Below, piece by piece: positions 17,230 to 26,814 of a stretch of DNA of 64,000 nt. Origin of the DNA: Flagellimonas olearia (lineage in GTDB: Bacteria; Bacteroidota; Bacteroidia; Flavobacteriales; Flavobacteriaceae). Made by a program: the position numbers and the translations under genes. Position 1 is the first letter of the stretch, and each line of letters begins with the position of its first letter. The stretch is from positions 1,611,870 to 1,675,869 of the forward strand of contig NZ_WELG01000001.1 of the NCBI RefSeq assembly GCF_009184425.1, read 5' to 3'. A model generated the notes under the pieces. That model did not search any database, was not told the DNA's origin, and saw only the letters and a program-made list of their open reading frames with translations.

Positions 17230-17301
17230 CAAAATCAAGACAATCCTTTGTCCAAATCCCAAAGCTTTCTAAAGTCCATGGGCAACTTGCTTTAAAAGTC
17301 A

Positions 17302-17309
17302 TACTTTTG
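17302..17309 (+). promoter_or_regulatory. -7 box for the OstA-like gene (TACTTTTG)
   Basis: TACTTTTG lies 17 nt before the TTG start at 17327. Confidence 0.5.
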
Positions 17310-17326
17310 AACAAAATTCTGCGGAT

Positions 17327-19015
17327 TTGAAAAGGATTTCTTTTTTCATTTTGGTCCTTCCCTTTTGCATGGCCACGGCCCAAGAGGAAGCATCACAGAC
17401 CCAAGGTAGGCAAATCAATATTGTATATGGGGCCAACTTCACTAAGGATGAAGTTCAATTTCCAGGGGCATCCATCTTTAGCAAAGACGATGAGCGCCAG
17501 GTACAGTTTGAACACCAAGGAGCCGACCTATGGTGCGACTACGCTGTTTTTTATAATAAAGAAAATAGATTAAGAGCTATTGGAAATGTAAGGCTGCAAC
17601 AGGGCGATTCCATTGAAATGAACAGTGCAAGATTGGACTGGAACGGCAACACCAGTTTGGCCAAGGCATGGGAAAACGTAGACCTTTCCGATGGAAAAAT
17701 GACCCTGACCACGGACACCCTCTATTTTGATCGGGAAAAGCAGATTTCCTACTACAATTCAGGTGGAAAGGTAGTGGACTCGGTCAATGTGCTTACCAGT
17801 AAAATTGGCACTTACTTTACCGAGCTTAAAAAAGTCCAGTTCAAGAACAAGGTCCATATAGACAACCCTGAATACATCATCGACTCGGAGCAATTGGATT
17901 ACTACAGGATTTCCAAAAACGTATACATGTACGGCCCCTCCACCATTACGGGGGAAGATTACAAAATTTACTGTGAGCGTGGTTTTTACGATACCAAGGT
18001 GGAGCAGGGCTATGGAATAAAAAACACCCGAATTGATTACGACAATAAAATCATCAGAGGGGATAGTCTTTATTTTGACAAGGCCACGGAGTATGCCTCG
18101 GCCACCAACAACATCAAAATTACGGACACGATCAATGATGGGGTCATCAAGGCGCACTATGCCGAGGTGTTCAAGGGCAAGGATTCTGTTTTTGCCACCA
18201 AAAGGGCAGTTTCCATCAGCTTGGTCCAAAACGATTCACTGTACATGCATGGGGACACCCTCATGGCCACGGGCAAAACCGACGAGCGAATCGTGCGTAC
18301 CTTCCGCAATGCCAAATTTTATAAAACCGATTTGAGTGGAAAATGCGATTCCATCCACTTCAGTGAAAAAACCGGTATCACCCAATTGATCACCAATCCC
18401 ATACTTTGGAACGTGGACAATCAAATTACAGGAGACAGCATTCATCTGATTTCGGACTTGGAAACGGAAAAACTGGATTCTCTCAAAGTGTTGGAAAATG
18501 CATTTATCATCTCATTGGACACCATCAGCGGAACAGGCTACAACCAGGCCAAGGGAAAGGACCTTTTTGGAAAGTTCATTGAAAATGAACTTAAGATCAT
18601 AGACTTGGTCAAAAACACCGAGGTCATTTATTACGTGTACAACGATGACGAGGAACTCGTTGGTATTGATAAGACCATTTGCAGTAAAATACGCTTGCTC
18701 ATGGCCAATAACGACATTGAGGACATTACCTTTTTTGTAAACCCCGATGGCGATATTTTCCCCGAAAAGGATTTACCTGTTGAAAGTAGAAAATTAAAAG
18801 GCTTCATCTGGCGTGGTGATGAACGCATCCTGTCCAAGGAAGAAATCTTTGATGAAGATGACAACAACATCGAACTGGTAAAGATTCGGGGCATTGAAAA
18901 TCCCATTGATATTGATGCCGAGGAAGAGGAACGGAGCAAGAATGAAAACGACCCCGTCAACAACATCAATTCCAAAGCCACAAAACCTAAAAAGACACAG
19001 GTCCAAAAAGTGTAG
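17327..19015 (+). CDS. OstA/LptA-like LPS-transport family protein, TTG start
   Basis: 562 residues with signal peptide MKRISFFILVLPFCMATAQ. The remainder is beta-jellyroll OstA-type repeat: QINIVYGANFTKDEVQFPGA, DLWCDYAVFYNKENRLRAIG, NVRLQQGDSIEMNSARLDWN, LTTDTLYFDREKQISYYNSG and several further units up to about residue 400. LptA/OstA proteins bridge lipopolysaccharide between the inner and outer membranes; this long version is typical of Bacteroidota. The start is TTG at 17327: the next in-frame ATG falls inside the signal peptide, so TTG is needed for export. The C-terminal 80 residues are acidic and Lys-rich, probably disordered. The aminotransferase gene follows 8 nt later. Confidence 0.85.
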   Translation: MKRISFFILVLPFCMATAQEEASQTQGRQINIVYGANFTKDEVQFPGASIFSKDDERQVQFEHQGADLWCDYAVFYNKENRLRAIGNVRLQQGDSIEMNSARLDWNGNTSLAKAWENVDLSDGKMTLTTDTLYFDREKQISYYNSGGKVVDSVNVLTSKIGTYFTELKKVQFKNKVHIDNPEYIIDSEQLDYYRISKNVYMYGPSTITGEDYKIYCERGFYDTKVEQGYGIKNTRIDYDNKIIRGDSLYFDKATEYASATNNIKITDTINDGVIKAHYAEVFKGKDSVFATKRAVSISLVQNDSLYMHGDTLMATGKTDERIVRTFRNAKFYKTDLSGKCDSIHFSEKTGITQLITNPILWNVDNQITGDSIHLISDLETEKLDSLKVLENAFIISLDTISGTGYNQAKGKDLFGKFIENELKIIDLVKNTEVIYYVYNDDEELVGIDKTICSKIRLLMANNDIEDITFFVNPDGDIFPEKDLPVESRKLKGFIWRGDERILSKEEIFDEDDNNIELVKIRGIENPIDIDAEEEERSKNENDPVNNINSKATKPKKTQVQKV

Positions 19016-19023
19016 ACCCCCTA

Positions 19024-20220
19024 ATGTCAAAAGAGGACTTTTTTACATATCAGGCGCAGACTTCCCCACACCCCTTAGGCTTGGAAATTTCCCATGCCAA
19101 GGGCAGCTACATCTATGATACGGACGGCAATGCCCATTTGGATTTTGTTGCCGGTGTGTCCGCTTGCGGATTGGGTCATTGTCACCCAAAAGTGGTGAAG
19201 GCCATAAAAGACCAAGTAGACCGTTACATGCATGTCATGGTCTATGGCGAATACGTTCAGCAGCCTGCCGTGGAGTTCACTAAACTACTGGCAGCACACC
19301 TTCCCAAGGATTTGGAGACCACTTATTTGGTCAACTCTGGAACCGAAGCCATGGAAGGTGCCCTAAAATTGGCCCGAAGATATACGGGGCGAACCCAAAT
19401 CATTGCAGCTCACAGGGCATATCATGGCAATACCATGGGAAGCTTGAGCATCATGGGCTTTGAGGAGCGTAAAAGCGCATTTAGGCCCCTGCTGCCCGAT
19501 GTTCGGTTCATCAACTTCAATGCTATTGAAGATTTGGAAAAAATCACGGACAGGACCGCTGCTGTGGTCTTAGAGACTATTCAGGGTGGTGCCGGCTTTA
19601 TTCTCCCCCAAAATGGATATTTGGAAAAAGTAAGGGAGCGTTGCAACGAGGTGGGAGCCCTCTTGATCTTGGATGAAATACAACCTGGATTTGGGCGTAC
19701 CGGAAAGCTCTTCGCCTTTGAGCATTTTAATTGCATCCCTGATATTTTGGTAATCGGAAAAGGAATGGCATCGGGATTGCCCGTTGGCGCCTTTGTGGCC
19801 TCCCACAAAATGATGTCCACCCTTCAAGACCATCCCAAACTGGGACACATTACCACTTTTGGCGGAAATCCCGTCATAGCCGCTGCCAGTTTGGCTACTT
19901 TACAGGAAATCACTGGATCACAGCTTATTGAAGACACCCTTGAAAAAGAAAAACTGTTCCGAAAGCTTTTGGTACATCCTTTGATTGAAGAAATACGGGG
20001 CAAAGGATTAATGCTCGCCTTGCTATTGCAAAACAAGGAAATCGTTGATCATTTGATCCTGACCGCCGCCAAGGAAGGATTGATTCTTTTTTGGTTGCTC
20101 TTTGAGCCAAAGGCGGTTCGGATATCACCTCCATTGACCATTTCAATGAAAGAAATTGAGAAAGGTTGCGACCAAATTCTCGACATTTTAAACCGCTATA
20201 AACCGGCCACTGTTAACTAA
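19024..20220 (+). CDS. Class III PLP-dependent aminotransferase (acetylornithine/ornithine type)
   Basis: 398 residues. Hallmarks of fold-type I class III transaminases are present: VNSGTEAMEGALKLARRYTG near 102, AHRAYHGNT near 136 (cofactor stacking), ETIQGGAGFILP near 185, LILDEIQPGFGRTG near 215 (PLP-binding Asp) and IGKGMASGLPVGAF near 246 with the Schiff-base Lys. The family includes ArgD, ornithine and 4-aminobutyrate aminotransferases. No arginine genes are nearby, so the substrate stays open; generic databases call such proteins aspartate aminotransferase family. It is probably cotranscribed with the OstA-like gene. Confidence 0.85.
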   Translation: MSKEDFFTYQAQTSPHPLGLEISHAKGSYIYDTDGNAHLDFVAGVSACGLGHCHPKVVKAIKDQVDRYMHVMVYGEYVQQPAVEFTKLLAAHLPKDLETTYLVNSGTEAMEGALKLARRYTGRTQIIAAHRAYHGNTMGSLSIMGFEERKSAFRPLLPDVRFINFNAIEDLEKITDRTAAVVLETIQGGAGFILPQNGYLEKVRERCNEVGALLILDEIQPGFGRTGKLFAFEHFNCIPDILVIGKGMASGLPVGAFVASHKMMSTLQDHPKLGHITTFGGNPVIAAASLATLQEITGSQLIEDTLEKEKLFRKLLVHPLIEEIRGKGLMLALLLQNKEIVDHLILTAAKEGLILFWLLFEPKAVRISPPLTISMKEIEKGCDQILDILNRYKPATVN

Positions 20221-20306
20221 TTTGTTGATAACATACCCCAAAGTTGGACCAATTCACCTATGCAAACGGTTAATTTTAAGTCCATAGTCAAACCAAACAA
20301 GTTCCT

Positions 20307-21707
20307 ATGGCGTTAGATTCTAACGAACATCCTGACAAATCCATTAGCAAATTCGAGTCCATGCTTCGGACAGATGATGTCTACTTTTTTGATGCAGAGG
20401 ACTTTGAAGAGATTATTCACCACTACCTCAACAACGGTAAAATTTCCTTGGGCAAAAAGGCCATCCAAATTGGGTTGGAGCAACATCCAAATTCCCTTGA
20501 ATTGAAGTTGTTACAGGTAGAGGTACTTGCTTTTGAAGACAAATATGAGGCCGCTGAAAAGTTGTTGGACGAAATCCAAAACCTGGATGCCTACAATGAG
20601 GAAATCTATATACAGCGTGCCAACCTGCAATCCAAGCAAGATAACCATCAAGAAGCCGTAAACCTGCTTTTGGAAGCCCTCCATCTTACGGATGACAGCT
20701 TTGATATCCATTCCCTGTTGGGCATGGAATACCTGTTCATGGACGATTACGAGAAGGCCAAACGAAGCTTTATGAAATGCGTGGAGTACGATGACCGCGA
20801 CTATTCATCGCTCTACAACGTGGTGTACTGCTTTGAGTTTTTAGAGGATTTTGATGGGGCCATCCACTATTTGAACGATTATTTGGAGCGAAATCCCTAC
20901 TGTGAGGTCGCTTGGCACCAATTGGGCAAAATGTACTATGCCATGGAGATGTACCCAGAGGCGTTGACCGCTTTTGATTTTGCGGTCATCTCCGACGATT
21001 CCTTCATTGGTGCCTATTTTGAAAAAGGGAAAGTGCTCGAAAAATTGGGGCGTTACAATGAGGCCATTGAAAACTACGAGACCACCATCACCATAGAAGA
21101 CCCAACCTCCCACGCTTTCCTACGATTGGGAAAATGCCATGAAAAATTGGGCAATACAGATTTGGCCAAATATTACTACTACAATACCGTGCATGAAGAC
21201 CCTTTATTGGACAAAGGATGGTTGGCCATTACCGACTTCCATTTTAGTTTGAAGGATTATGAGAAGGCATTGTACTACATCAACAAAGCCATAAATATTG
21301 ACGGGGAAAACACCCTGTATTGGAAGAAGGCTGCAAAGATCTATTTCGCCATGGAAAATTATGACGAAGCTGATTTTGCCTACAAACAAACCGTAGATTT
21401 AGGGAACTATGAGTTGAGCACTTGGAGAAACTGGGCCGAAACGCTCAAGAGGATCGGGGATTTGGGTTCTTCCATCCAAGTAGCCCTCCAAGGACTGGAG
21501 TTTTACCCGGAAAATCCAGAACTCACCTACAAATTGGCCGGGCTCTACCTGAAAAATGGGGAAATGGCTGAGGCCAAGAAAAAATTGGCGGAGGGTATCC
21601 AATTGGATATGGACAAACTGCAACTGTTTGATGAGGAATTCCCTGAGTTCAGTGAAATCAAATGGGTAAAGGCCTTTGTATCCAAAATCAAGAAGACCTC
21701 CACCTAA
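20307..21707 (+). CDS. Tetratricopeptide-repeat protein
   Basis: 466 residues without a signal peptide or membrane segment. About eleven to twelve TPR units run from residue 35 to 450; clear ones include YEAAEKLLDEIQNLDAYNEE, HQEAVNLLLEALHLTDDSFD, YEKAKRSFMKCVEYDDRDYS, YNEAIENYETTITIEDPTSH and YEKALYYINKAINIDGENTL. The ligand or partner is unknown; such proteins usually scaffold complexes in the cytoplasm. The DUF368 pair follows 23 bp downstream in the same direction. A TAATTTTA at 20271-20278 is a weak -7 candidate. Confidence 0.88.
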   Translation: MALDSNEHPDKSISKFESMLRTDDVYFFDAEDFEEIIHHYLNNGKISLGKKAIQIGLEQHPNSLELKLLQVEVLAFEDKYEAAEKLLDEIQNLDAYNEEIYIQRANLQSKQDNHQEAVNLLLEALHLTDDSFDIHSLLGMEYLFMDDYEKAKRSFMKCVEYDDRDYSSLYNVVYCFEFLEDFDGAIHYLNDYLERNPYCEVAWHQLGKMYYAMEMYPEALTAFDFAVISDDSFIGAYFEKGKVLEKLGRYNEAIENYETTITIEDPTSHAFLRLGKCHEKLGNTDLAKYYYYNTVHEDPLLDKGWLAITDFHFSLKDYEKALYYINKAINIDGENTLYWKKAAKIYFAMENYDEADFAYKQTVDLGNYELSTWRNWAETLKRIGDLGSSIQVALQGLEFYPENPELTYKLAGLYLKNGEMAEAKKKLAEGIQLDMDKLQLFDEEFPEFSEIKWVKAFVSKIKKTST

Positions 21708-21730
21708 CCTAAACATCACATCCCAAATCC

Positions 21731-22648
21731 ATGCAAGTACGACGATTAGCCGACTATATCATTATTACCCTTAAAGGAATGGCCATGGGCGCCGCAGATG
21801 TTGTTCCCGGGGTCTCGGGAGGCACCATCGCATTTATCTCCGGCATTTATGAAGAGCTCATTTCTTCCATCAATACCATAAATCCATCATTGATTCAGGT
21901 AGTGCGCAAAGAGGGCATAAAGTCCGCTTGGAACAAAATCAATGGCAATTTCCTGCTTTCACTTTTTTTGGGAATTTTCATCAGTGTGTTCTCCCTAGCA
22001 AAATTCCTAAGTTGGCTGCTGGACAACAAACCTGTTCTACTCTGGTCATTTTTCTTTGGACTGGTCCTGGCCAGTATCTTTTTTGTTGGGAAGGAAATAA
22101 CACGATGGACTTTGGGTACGGTGGTAATTTTACTTTTTGGTGCTGCCTTGGCCTATTTTATCACGGAGCTTCCCGCCAGCGAGAACATCGACAGCTTACC
22201 CTATCTTTTCATGTCAGGAGCATTGGCCATCTGTGCCATGATCTTACCCGGAATTTCAGGAGCCTTTATTTTGGTGCTGCTGGGGTCGTACAAGACCATC
22301 TTGGACGCTGTTCATGAACGCGACATAAAGATAATCCTGACCGTGGGACTAGGTGCCATTTTGGGATTATTAAGCTTCGCCCGTTTGCTCAAATGGATGT
22401 TCAACCATTATAAAAACCTGACGTTGGCCTTATTGACCGGTTTCATATTGGGTTCGTTGAACAAAATCTGGCCTTGGAAAAAAGTATTGGAAACCAAGAC
22501 CTTTGGCGATAAGACCATTGTTGTGGACGATATCAATGTCTGGCCCTCCGCCTTTGAAGGGGACAATCAGTTAATCCTTGCCATAATCCTAGCCATAATC
22601 GGTTTTTCCCTTATTTTTATCCTGGAAAGGGTAGCTTCCAAAAAATAG
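21731..22648 (+). CDS. DUF368 / PopT-like undecaprenyl-phosphate translocase, copy 1
   Basis: 305 residues with about eight membrane segments. The family signature GAADVVPGVSGGTIAFISGI is at residues 19-38, and its inverted echo ILPGISGAFILVLLGSYK is near 174-191, indicating an internally duplicated transporter fold. DUF368 proteins (PopT) were shown to recycle undecaprenyl phosphate across the cytoplasmic membrane for cell-wall and polysaccharide synthesis. A second DUF368 gene starts 18 bp later. The two copies differ widely outside the signature loops, so this is an old duplication. Confidence 0.88.
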   Translation: MQVRRLADYIIITLKGMAMGAADVVPGVSGGTIAFISGIYEELISSINTINPSLIQVVRKEGIKSAWNKINGNFLLSLFLGIFISVFSLAKFLSWLLDNKPVLLWSFFFGLVLASIFFVGKEITRWTLGTVVILLFGAALAYFITELPASENIDSLPYLFMSGALAICAMILPGISGAFILVLLGSYKTILDAVHERDIKIILTVGLGAILGLLSFARLLKWMFNHYKNLTLALLTGFILGSLNKIWPWKKVLETKTFGDKTIVVDDINVWPSAFEGDNQLILAIILAIIGFSLIFILERVASKK

Positions 22649-22666
22649 ACAAATCGAATTGGGCAA

Positions 22667-23704
22667 ATGCATCAACCTAGAACATTTCTGGATAATTTCT
22701 TTTTGGTCATCAAAGGTCTCTGCATGGGGGCGGCCAATAAGGTTCCGGGGGTTTCAGGCGGCATTGTGGCCTTTGTGGGCGGATTTTATGAGGAATTTAT
22801 CTATTCACTCCAAAAACTCAACTCAAAGGCCGTTAAATTGCTTTTCAATGGTCGGTTCAAGAGTTTTTACCAATACACCAATGCCCAGTTTTTAATGCTC
22901 CTCATTTTCGGGATGCTGGTGAGTTATTTCAGTGTTTCCCGAATCTTGGATTATTTCTTGGAACACAACGAACTTTTCGTTTGGGCCACCTTTTTTGGGA
23001 TGATATTGGGCTCCATCTACTACATTGGCAAAGATTATGAAGATTGGAACCAAAGGACCATTCCCGTAGGGATTGTAGGTCTGTTGATTGGAATTTCAAT
23101 CAGTTTTTTAAATCCGGCCACGGAGAACGACAACCTATTTTTTATCTTTTTCTGTGGGATCATCAGTGTTTCGGGAATGACCCTCCCCGGACTTTCTGGG
23201 TCTTTTATATTGATTCTTCTAGGGAATTATGTCCTGTTATTGGTCGATTCCGTAAATGCACTATACGATACCTTCTCCGACATTTTCGCAGGGGATTTTG
23301 GTTTTTTGAACAACGCGGAACGAATGCAGACCCTAAAAATATTGGGCATCTTCACCTTGGGTTCGGCCACCGGACTGGTCACTTTTTCCCATTTGCTCAG
23401 TTATGTCCTCAAACACTATAAAGCCTCCACAACGGCGGCCATCTTAGGGTTTATTACCGGTTCTTTAGGGGTATTGTGGCCTTGGAAACGTACCATGTAC
23501 AAAATGAATGCTATGGGAAATCCATTATTGGATTCCAATGGCGACAAGATAATCCTCAATTACGAACGCTATCTTCCCAATTTGGGCCTTCCGGAAACAT
23601 GGTGGGCCATACTTTTTGTGATTTTGGGAATTTTGGTATTATTGCTCTTGGACTGGTATGGAAAAAGCAGAAAAGAAAGAAAACAGGTACGGACTACTCG
23701 GTAA
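22667..23704 (+). CDS. DUF368 / PopT-like undecaprenyl-phosphate translocase, copy 2
   Basis: 345 residues, about eight membrane segments, with GAANKVPGVSGGIVAFVGGF near 20 and TLPGLSGSFILILLGNYVLL near 172. It is the tandem paralogue of the preceding gene, about 40 residues longer, with an inserted stretch after the second signature (DSVNALYDTFSDIFAGDFG) and a longer C-terminus ending in a basic tail. The shared role would be undecaprenyl-phosphate or related polyprenyl-phosphate return. The last 47 bp overlap the aroE start, so translation of the two is linked. Confidence 0.88.
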   Translation: MHQPRTFLDNFFLVIKGLCMGAANKVPGVSGGIVAFVGGFYEEFIYSLQKLNSKAVKLLFNGRFKSFYQYTNAQFLMLLIFGMLVSYFSVSRILDYFLEHNELFVWATFFGMILGSIYYIGKDYEDWNQRTIPVGIVGLLIGISISFLNPATENDNLFFIFFCGIISVSGMTLPGLSGSFILILLGNYVLLLVDSVNALYDTFSDIFAGDFGFLNNAERMQTLKILGIFTLGSATGLVTFSHLLSYVLKHYKASTTAAILGFITGSLGVLWPWKRTMYKMNAMGNPLLDSNGDKIILNYERYLPNLGLPETWWAILFVILGILVLLLLDWYGKSRKERKQVRTTR

Positions 23705-24410
23705 AAACATTTCATACTCCTTTTCCCAAGGATATTTTACCCAAAAATTCAAGGACTTGGGGTTGAACGGCCACAGTTATGAAAACTTTGACCTTCAGGA
23801 AATCACCGAACTGGAGCAAGTCCTGTCCCAAAACCAACTCAAAGGGCTCAACGTGACCATTCCCTACAAAGAAGAGGTCATTACCTATTTGGATGAAATG
23901 GATGCCCAAGCCGAAAAAATAGGTGCCGTGAACACCATTAAATTCACCAAGCAGGGCCTAAAAGGTTTCAACACCGATGCGCATGGTTTTAAAAAATCAT
24001 TGGAGCCCTTTTTAAAGCCCCACCATACCAAAGCCCTTATTCTTGGGACTGGGGGAGCCTCCAAAGCTGTGCGTTACGTATTGGATGAACTGGGCATAAC
24101 CAACACTTTTGTCTCAAGAACCAAAAAAGAGGGGCAGCTCTCCTATGGCGAATTGGATGGGAACATCCTTGGGGAATATACCCTGATCATTAACTGTACT
24201 CCGCTGGGCACCCACCCCAATGTGGAGAACAAACCCGACTTACCGTATCAGTTCATTGGTAATGACCATTTACTGTACGACCTTATCTACAATCCCGAAA
24301 AAACCACTTTTTTGGCCCTTGGAGAGGCCAATGGGGCTACCATCTGCAATGGGTTGAAGATGTTGCAATACCAAGCGGAAAAAGCATGGGAAATCTGGAA
24401 TACCCCCTAA
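23658..24410 (+). CDS. aroE: Shikimate 5-dehydrogenase
   Basis: 250 residues, a little shorter than the E. coli enzyme (272). The N-terminal substrate domain has GLLGKNISYSFSQGYF (SxS shikimate-binding serines) and LNVTIPYKEEVITYLDEMD with the catalytic Lys; the NADP domain has LGTGGASKAV near 120, NCTPLGTHPNVE and the closing GLKMLQYQAEKAWEIW. It reduces 3-dehydroshikimate to shikimate in the aromatic pathway. The ATG at 23658 lies inside the preceding DUF368 gene; the next in-frame ATG would remove the substrate-binding motif, so the 47-bp overlap is real. Confidence 0.93.
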   Translation: MEKAEKKENRYGLLGKNISYSFSQGYFTQKFKDLGLNGHSYENFDLQEITELEQVLSQNQLKGLNVTIPYKEEVITYLDEMDAQAEKIGAVNTIKFTKQGLKGFNTDAHGFKKSLEPFLKPHHTKALILGTGGASKAVRYVLDELGITNTFVSRTKKEGQLSYGELDGNILGEYTLIINCTPLGTHPNVENKPDLPYQFIGNDHLLYDLIYNPEKTTFLALGEANGATICNGLKMLQYQAEKAWEIWNTP

Positions 24411-24457
24411 AAAAAGCGAAAAACATACCGTTCAGGGCAATCGATACAACAAAAAAG

Positions 24458-24485
24458 TTGTGCAAAAGAAGAATCAATACTTTTG
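24458..24485 (+). promoter_or_regulatory. Promoter of the DUF349 gene (TTG-N17-TACTTTTG)
   Basis: TTG at 24458-24460 and TACTTTTG at 24478-24485 are 17 nt apart, leaving a leader of about 60 nt before the ATG at 24552. Confidence 0.55.
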
Positions 24486-24551
24486 CTATTAGACAATTAA
24501 GTTGCTAAATTGGCTATAATTATCATCAATCCAACGGTAAAGAGACTACTA

Positions 24552-26690
24552 ATGCAGGAAAATGAACATAAACTTCAGCAAGCTGAAGGTGGCGCAGAGA
24601 ACATATCGGACACTACAAAAAAAACCTTGGAAGAAAGCCCCATTTCTGAACCAAAACCGTCCGACAATGCCGTTCCTGAACAAATAGAGAACACAACCCC
24701 CAAAGACAGCCCGGAGGAGACCGGAGATGCAGAAGCTGAAAAAGTAGTCAGCCAGGAGGCTTCGAACACTTCAAATGAAAGTGCTGCCGAGCAAACCGAG
24801 GATACCAAGTCCGAAGATAATACCCCGCCCGATTCCGAGGATTCCAATGAGGCAATCGATGAGATTGATGCCGACAATGCCGAAGATGCCGAGGATTCCG
24901 ACAATGAAAAAAGGCATTTTATCCCCATGTTGGATTACCACTCCATGTCCATGGAAAACCTGGTAGGTGAACTCCAGCGATTGGTGCGGAATGAAAAGAT
25001 ACAAGCCATTGGCAAACACGTAAGTTCCATTAAATACGAGTTTGACCAAAAATTCCAGGAGTTTTTGGAGCACAAAAAGGAGGAGTTTGTTTCCAAAGGA
25101 GGAAACGAAGTGGATTTTAAATACAACTCCGTGGCCAAAAGGCAATTCAATGAGGTGTATTCGGACTATCGTGAAAAACGGGACCACTATTACAAGCAAT
25201 TGGAGCAGACCCTTAAGGACAACCTCCAAAAGCGCTTGGACATCATTGAACAACTGAAAGGGCTCATTGATGTTGAAGAGGACATCAATACCACTTACAA
25301 AAACTTTAAAGATCTTCAGGAGAACTGGAAAAATGCCGGTCCGGTACCACGGACCAGTTATAATGATGTTTGGCGCACCTACCACCACCATATGGAAATT
25401 TTCTATGATTTCCTGCACTTGAACCGTGAGTTGCGCGACTTGGATTTTAAACACAATTTGGAGGAAAAACTCAAATTGGTGGAACGTGCCGAAGGATTGG
25501 TCAATGAACCCGACCTTACCAAGGCCTTTAGGGAACTACAGACGCTTCACAAAATCTGGAAAGAAGATATAGGCCCCGTGGCCAAGGAACAGCGCGAAGA
25601 GGTCTGGGAGCGTTTTAGCAACGCTACCAAGGCCATGCACCAGCGTAGGCAAGAGCATTTTCAAGAACTGGAAAAGGTCTATGAGAAGAACCTTGAAAAG
25701 AAACAGGAAATCATTGGTAAAATCGCAAGCATTGCAGAAAATGTAACCGAAAACCATAGAGCGCTTCAGCAACAGATCAAAGAAGTGGAGGCACTCAGGG
25801 ATTCCTTTTTCAAAGCTGGAAAAGTTCCCCAAAGGGTCAATGAAGAAACTTGGAACGCCTTCAAGGAAGCTGTACGGAAGTTCAACAGGAACAAGAACGC
25901 TTTCTATAAAAACCAAAAAAAGGAGCAACACCAAAATCTGGAAAAGAAAAGAGCTTTATTGGAACTGGCCACGTCATTGAAAGAAAGTGATGACTGGGGT
26001 GCGGTAACCCCAGAAATGAAGCGTATCCAGAGTGAATGGAAAAAGATTGGCCACGTGCCCAGAAAGTATTCCGACAAAATCTGGAACGAGTTCAAAAATG
26101 CCTGCAACCATTATTTTAATCGCTTGCACGCCGAAAAGAATGAGAGCCATAAAGAGGAGTACGAAAACCTTGACAAGAAAATGGCCTGTTTGGACCGCCT
26201 TCGGGATTTTCAATTGAGTGGGGACCGTGAAAAGGATTTGGAGACCCTGAAAAAATTTCTGGCCGAGTGGAAGGAGTATGGGCGTATCCCCTACAACAAA
26301 AAACACATTAACGGTAAGTTCAACAAGATCACGGATGCCCTTTTCAATAAATTGGGTATAGGAAAACAGCAGACCGAACTGCTCAAGTATGGCAATAAGG
26401 TACAGGAACTTGCCAAAACCGAGGATAACCGGGCCATTGGCAATGAACGGGTCTTTATTAGACGTAAAATTGACGAAAGCAAGTCCGAAATACGACAATT
26501 GGAGAACAATCTTCAGTTTTTCTCAGGAGATTCAGAAGACAATCCGTTGGTGAAACAGGTAGTCGATAACCTGAACAAGCAGAAAGACGCCCTCCAAACT
26601 TGGAAGGAGAAACTTAAAAAGCTGAACATTCTAGAGAACAAATTGAACAGGGAAGCGGAAGAAGAGGAAAATTCATCCGAGGAAGAATAA
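24552..26690 (+). CDS. DUF349-repeat coiled-coil protein
   Basis: 712 residues. Residues 1-125 are a low-complexity acidic, Ser/Thr/Glu-rich tail (many Glu/Asp, EDAEDSDNEK), predicted disordered. The rest is helical with repeated DUF349 units recognisable by W-x-x-x-G-x-V/I-P: LQENWKNAGPVPRTSYNDVW, LHKIWKEDIGPVAKEQREEV, FFKAGKVPQRVNEETWNAF, QSEWKKIGHVPRKYSDKIW and LAEWKEYGRIPYNKKHINGK. The function of DUF349 proteins is not established. An earlier in-frame TTG at 24510 exists, but the ATG at 24552 is preferred. It is transcribed from its own promoter after aroE. Confidence 0.85.
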   Translation: MQENEHKLQQAEGGAENISDTTKKTLEESPISEPKPSDNAVPEQIENTTPKDSPEETGDAEAEKVVSQEASNTSNESAAEQTEDTKSEDNTPPDSEDSNEAIDEIDADNAEDAEDSDNEKRHFIPMLDYHSMSMENLVGELQRLVRNEKIQAIGKHVSSIKYEFDQKFQEFLEHKKEEFVSKGGNEVDFKYNSVAKRQFNEVYSDYREKRDHYYKQLEQTLKDNLQKRLDIIEQLKGLIDVEEDINTTYKNFKDLQENWKNAGPVPRTSYNDVWRTYHHHMEIFYDFLHLNRELRDLDFKHNLEEKLKLVERAEGLVNEPDLTKAFRELQTLHKIWKEDIGPVAKEQREEVWERFSNATKAMHQRRQEHFQELEKVYEKNLEKKQEIIGKIASIAENVTENHRALQQQIKEVEALRDSFFKAGKVPQRVNEETWNAFKEAVRKFNRNKNAFYKNQKKEQHQNLEKKRALLELATSLKESDDWGAVTPEMKRIQSEWKKIGHVPRKYSDKIWNEFKNACNHYFNRLHAEKNESHKEEYENLDKKMACLDRLRDFQLSGDREKDLETLKKFLAEWKEYGRIPYNKKHINGKFNKITDALFNKLGIGKQQTELLKYGNKVQELAKTEDNRAIGNERVFIRRKIDESKSEIRQLENNLQFFSGDSEDNPLVKQVVDNLNKQKDALQTWKEKLKKLNILENKLNREAEEEENSSEEE

Positions 26691-26814
26691 GCCGCCAACC
26701 CCTTCTTTTATACGTATTCAGACTCCCTAAAGGATTCTGCCAAAGTCTTGTAAGAATATCAAGATTCCCCCTACTAATCCCATTCACTGGGATCAAACCC
26801 GTTAATACCAAGAT

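Noticed and set aside
26761-26814. T-loop-like stretch resembling a tRNA end before the methyltransferase gene
   Set aside because: No acceptor stem or anticodon arm can be drawn around it on either strand.
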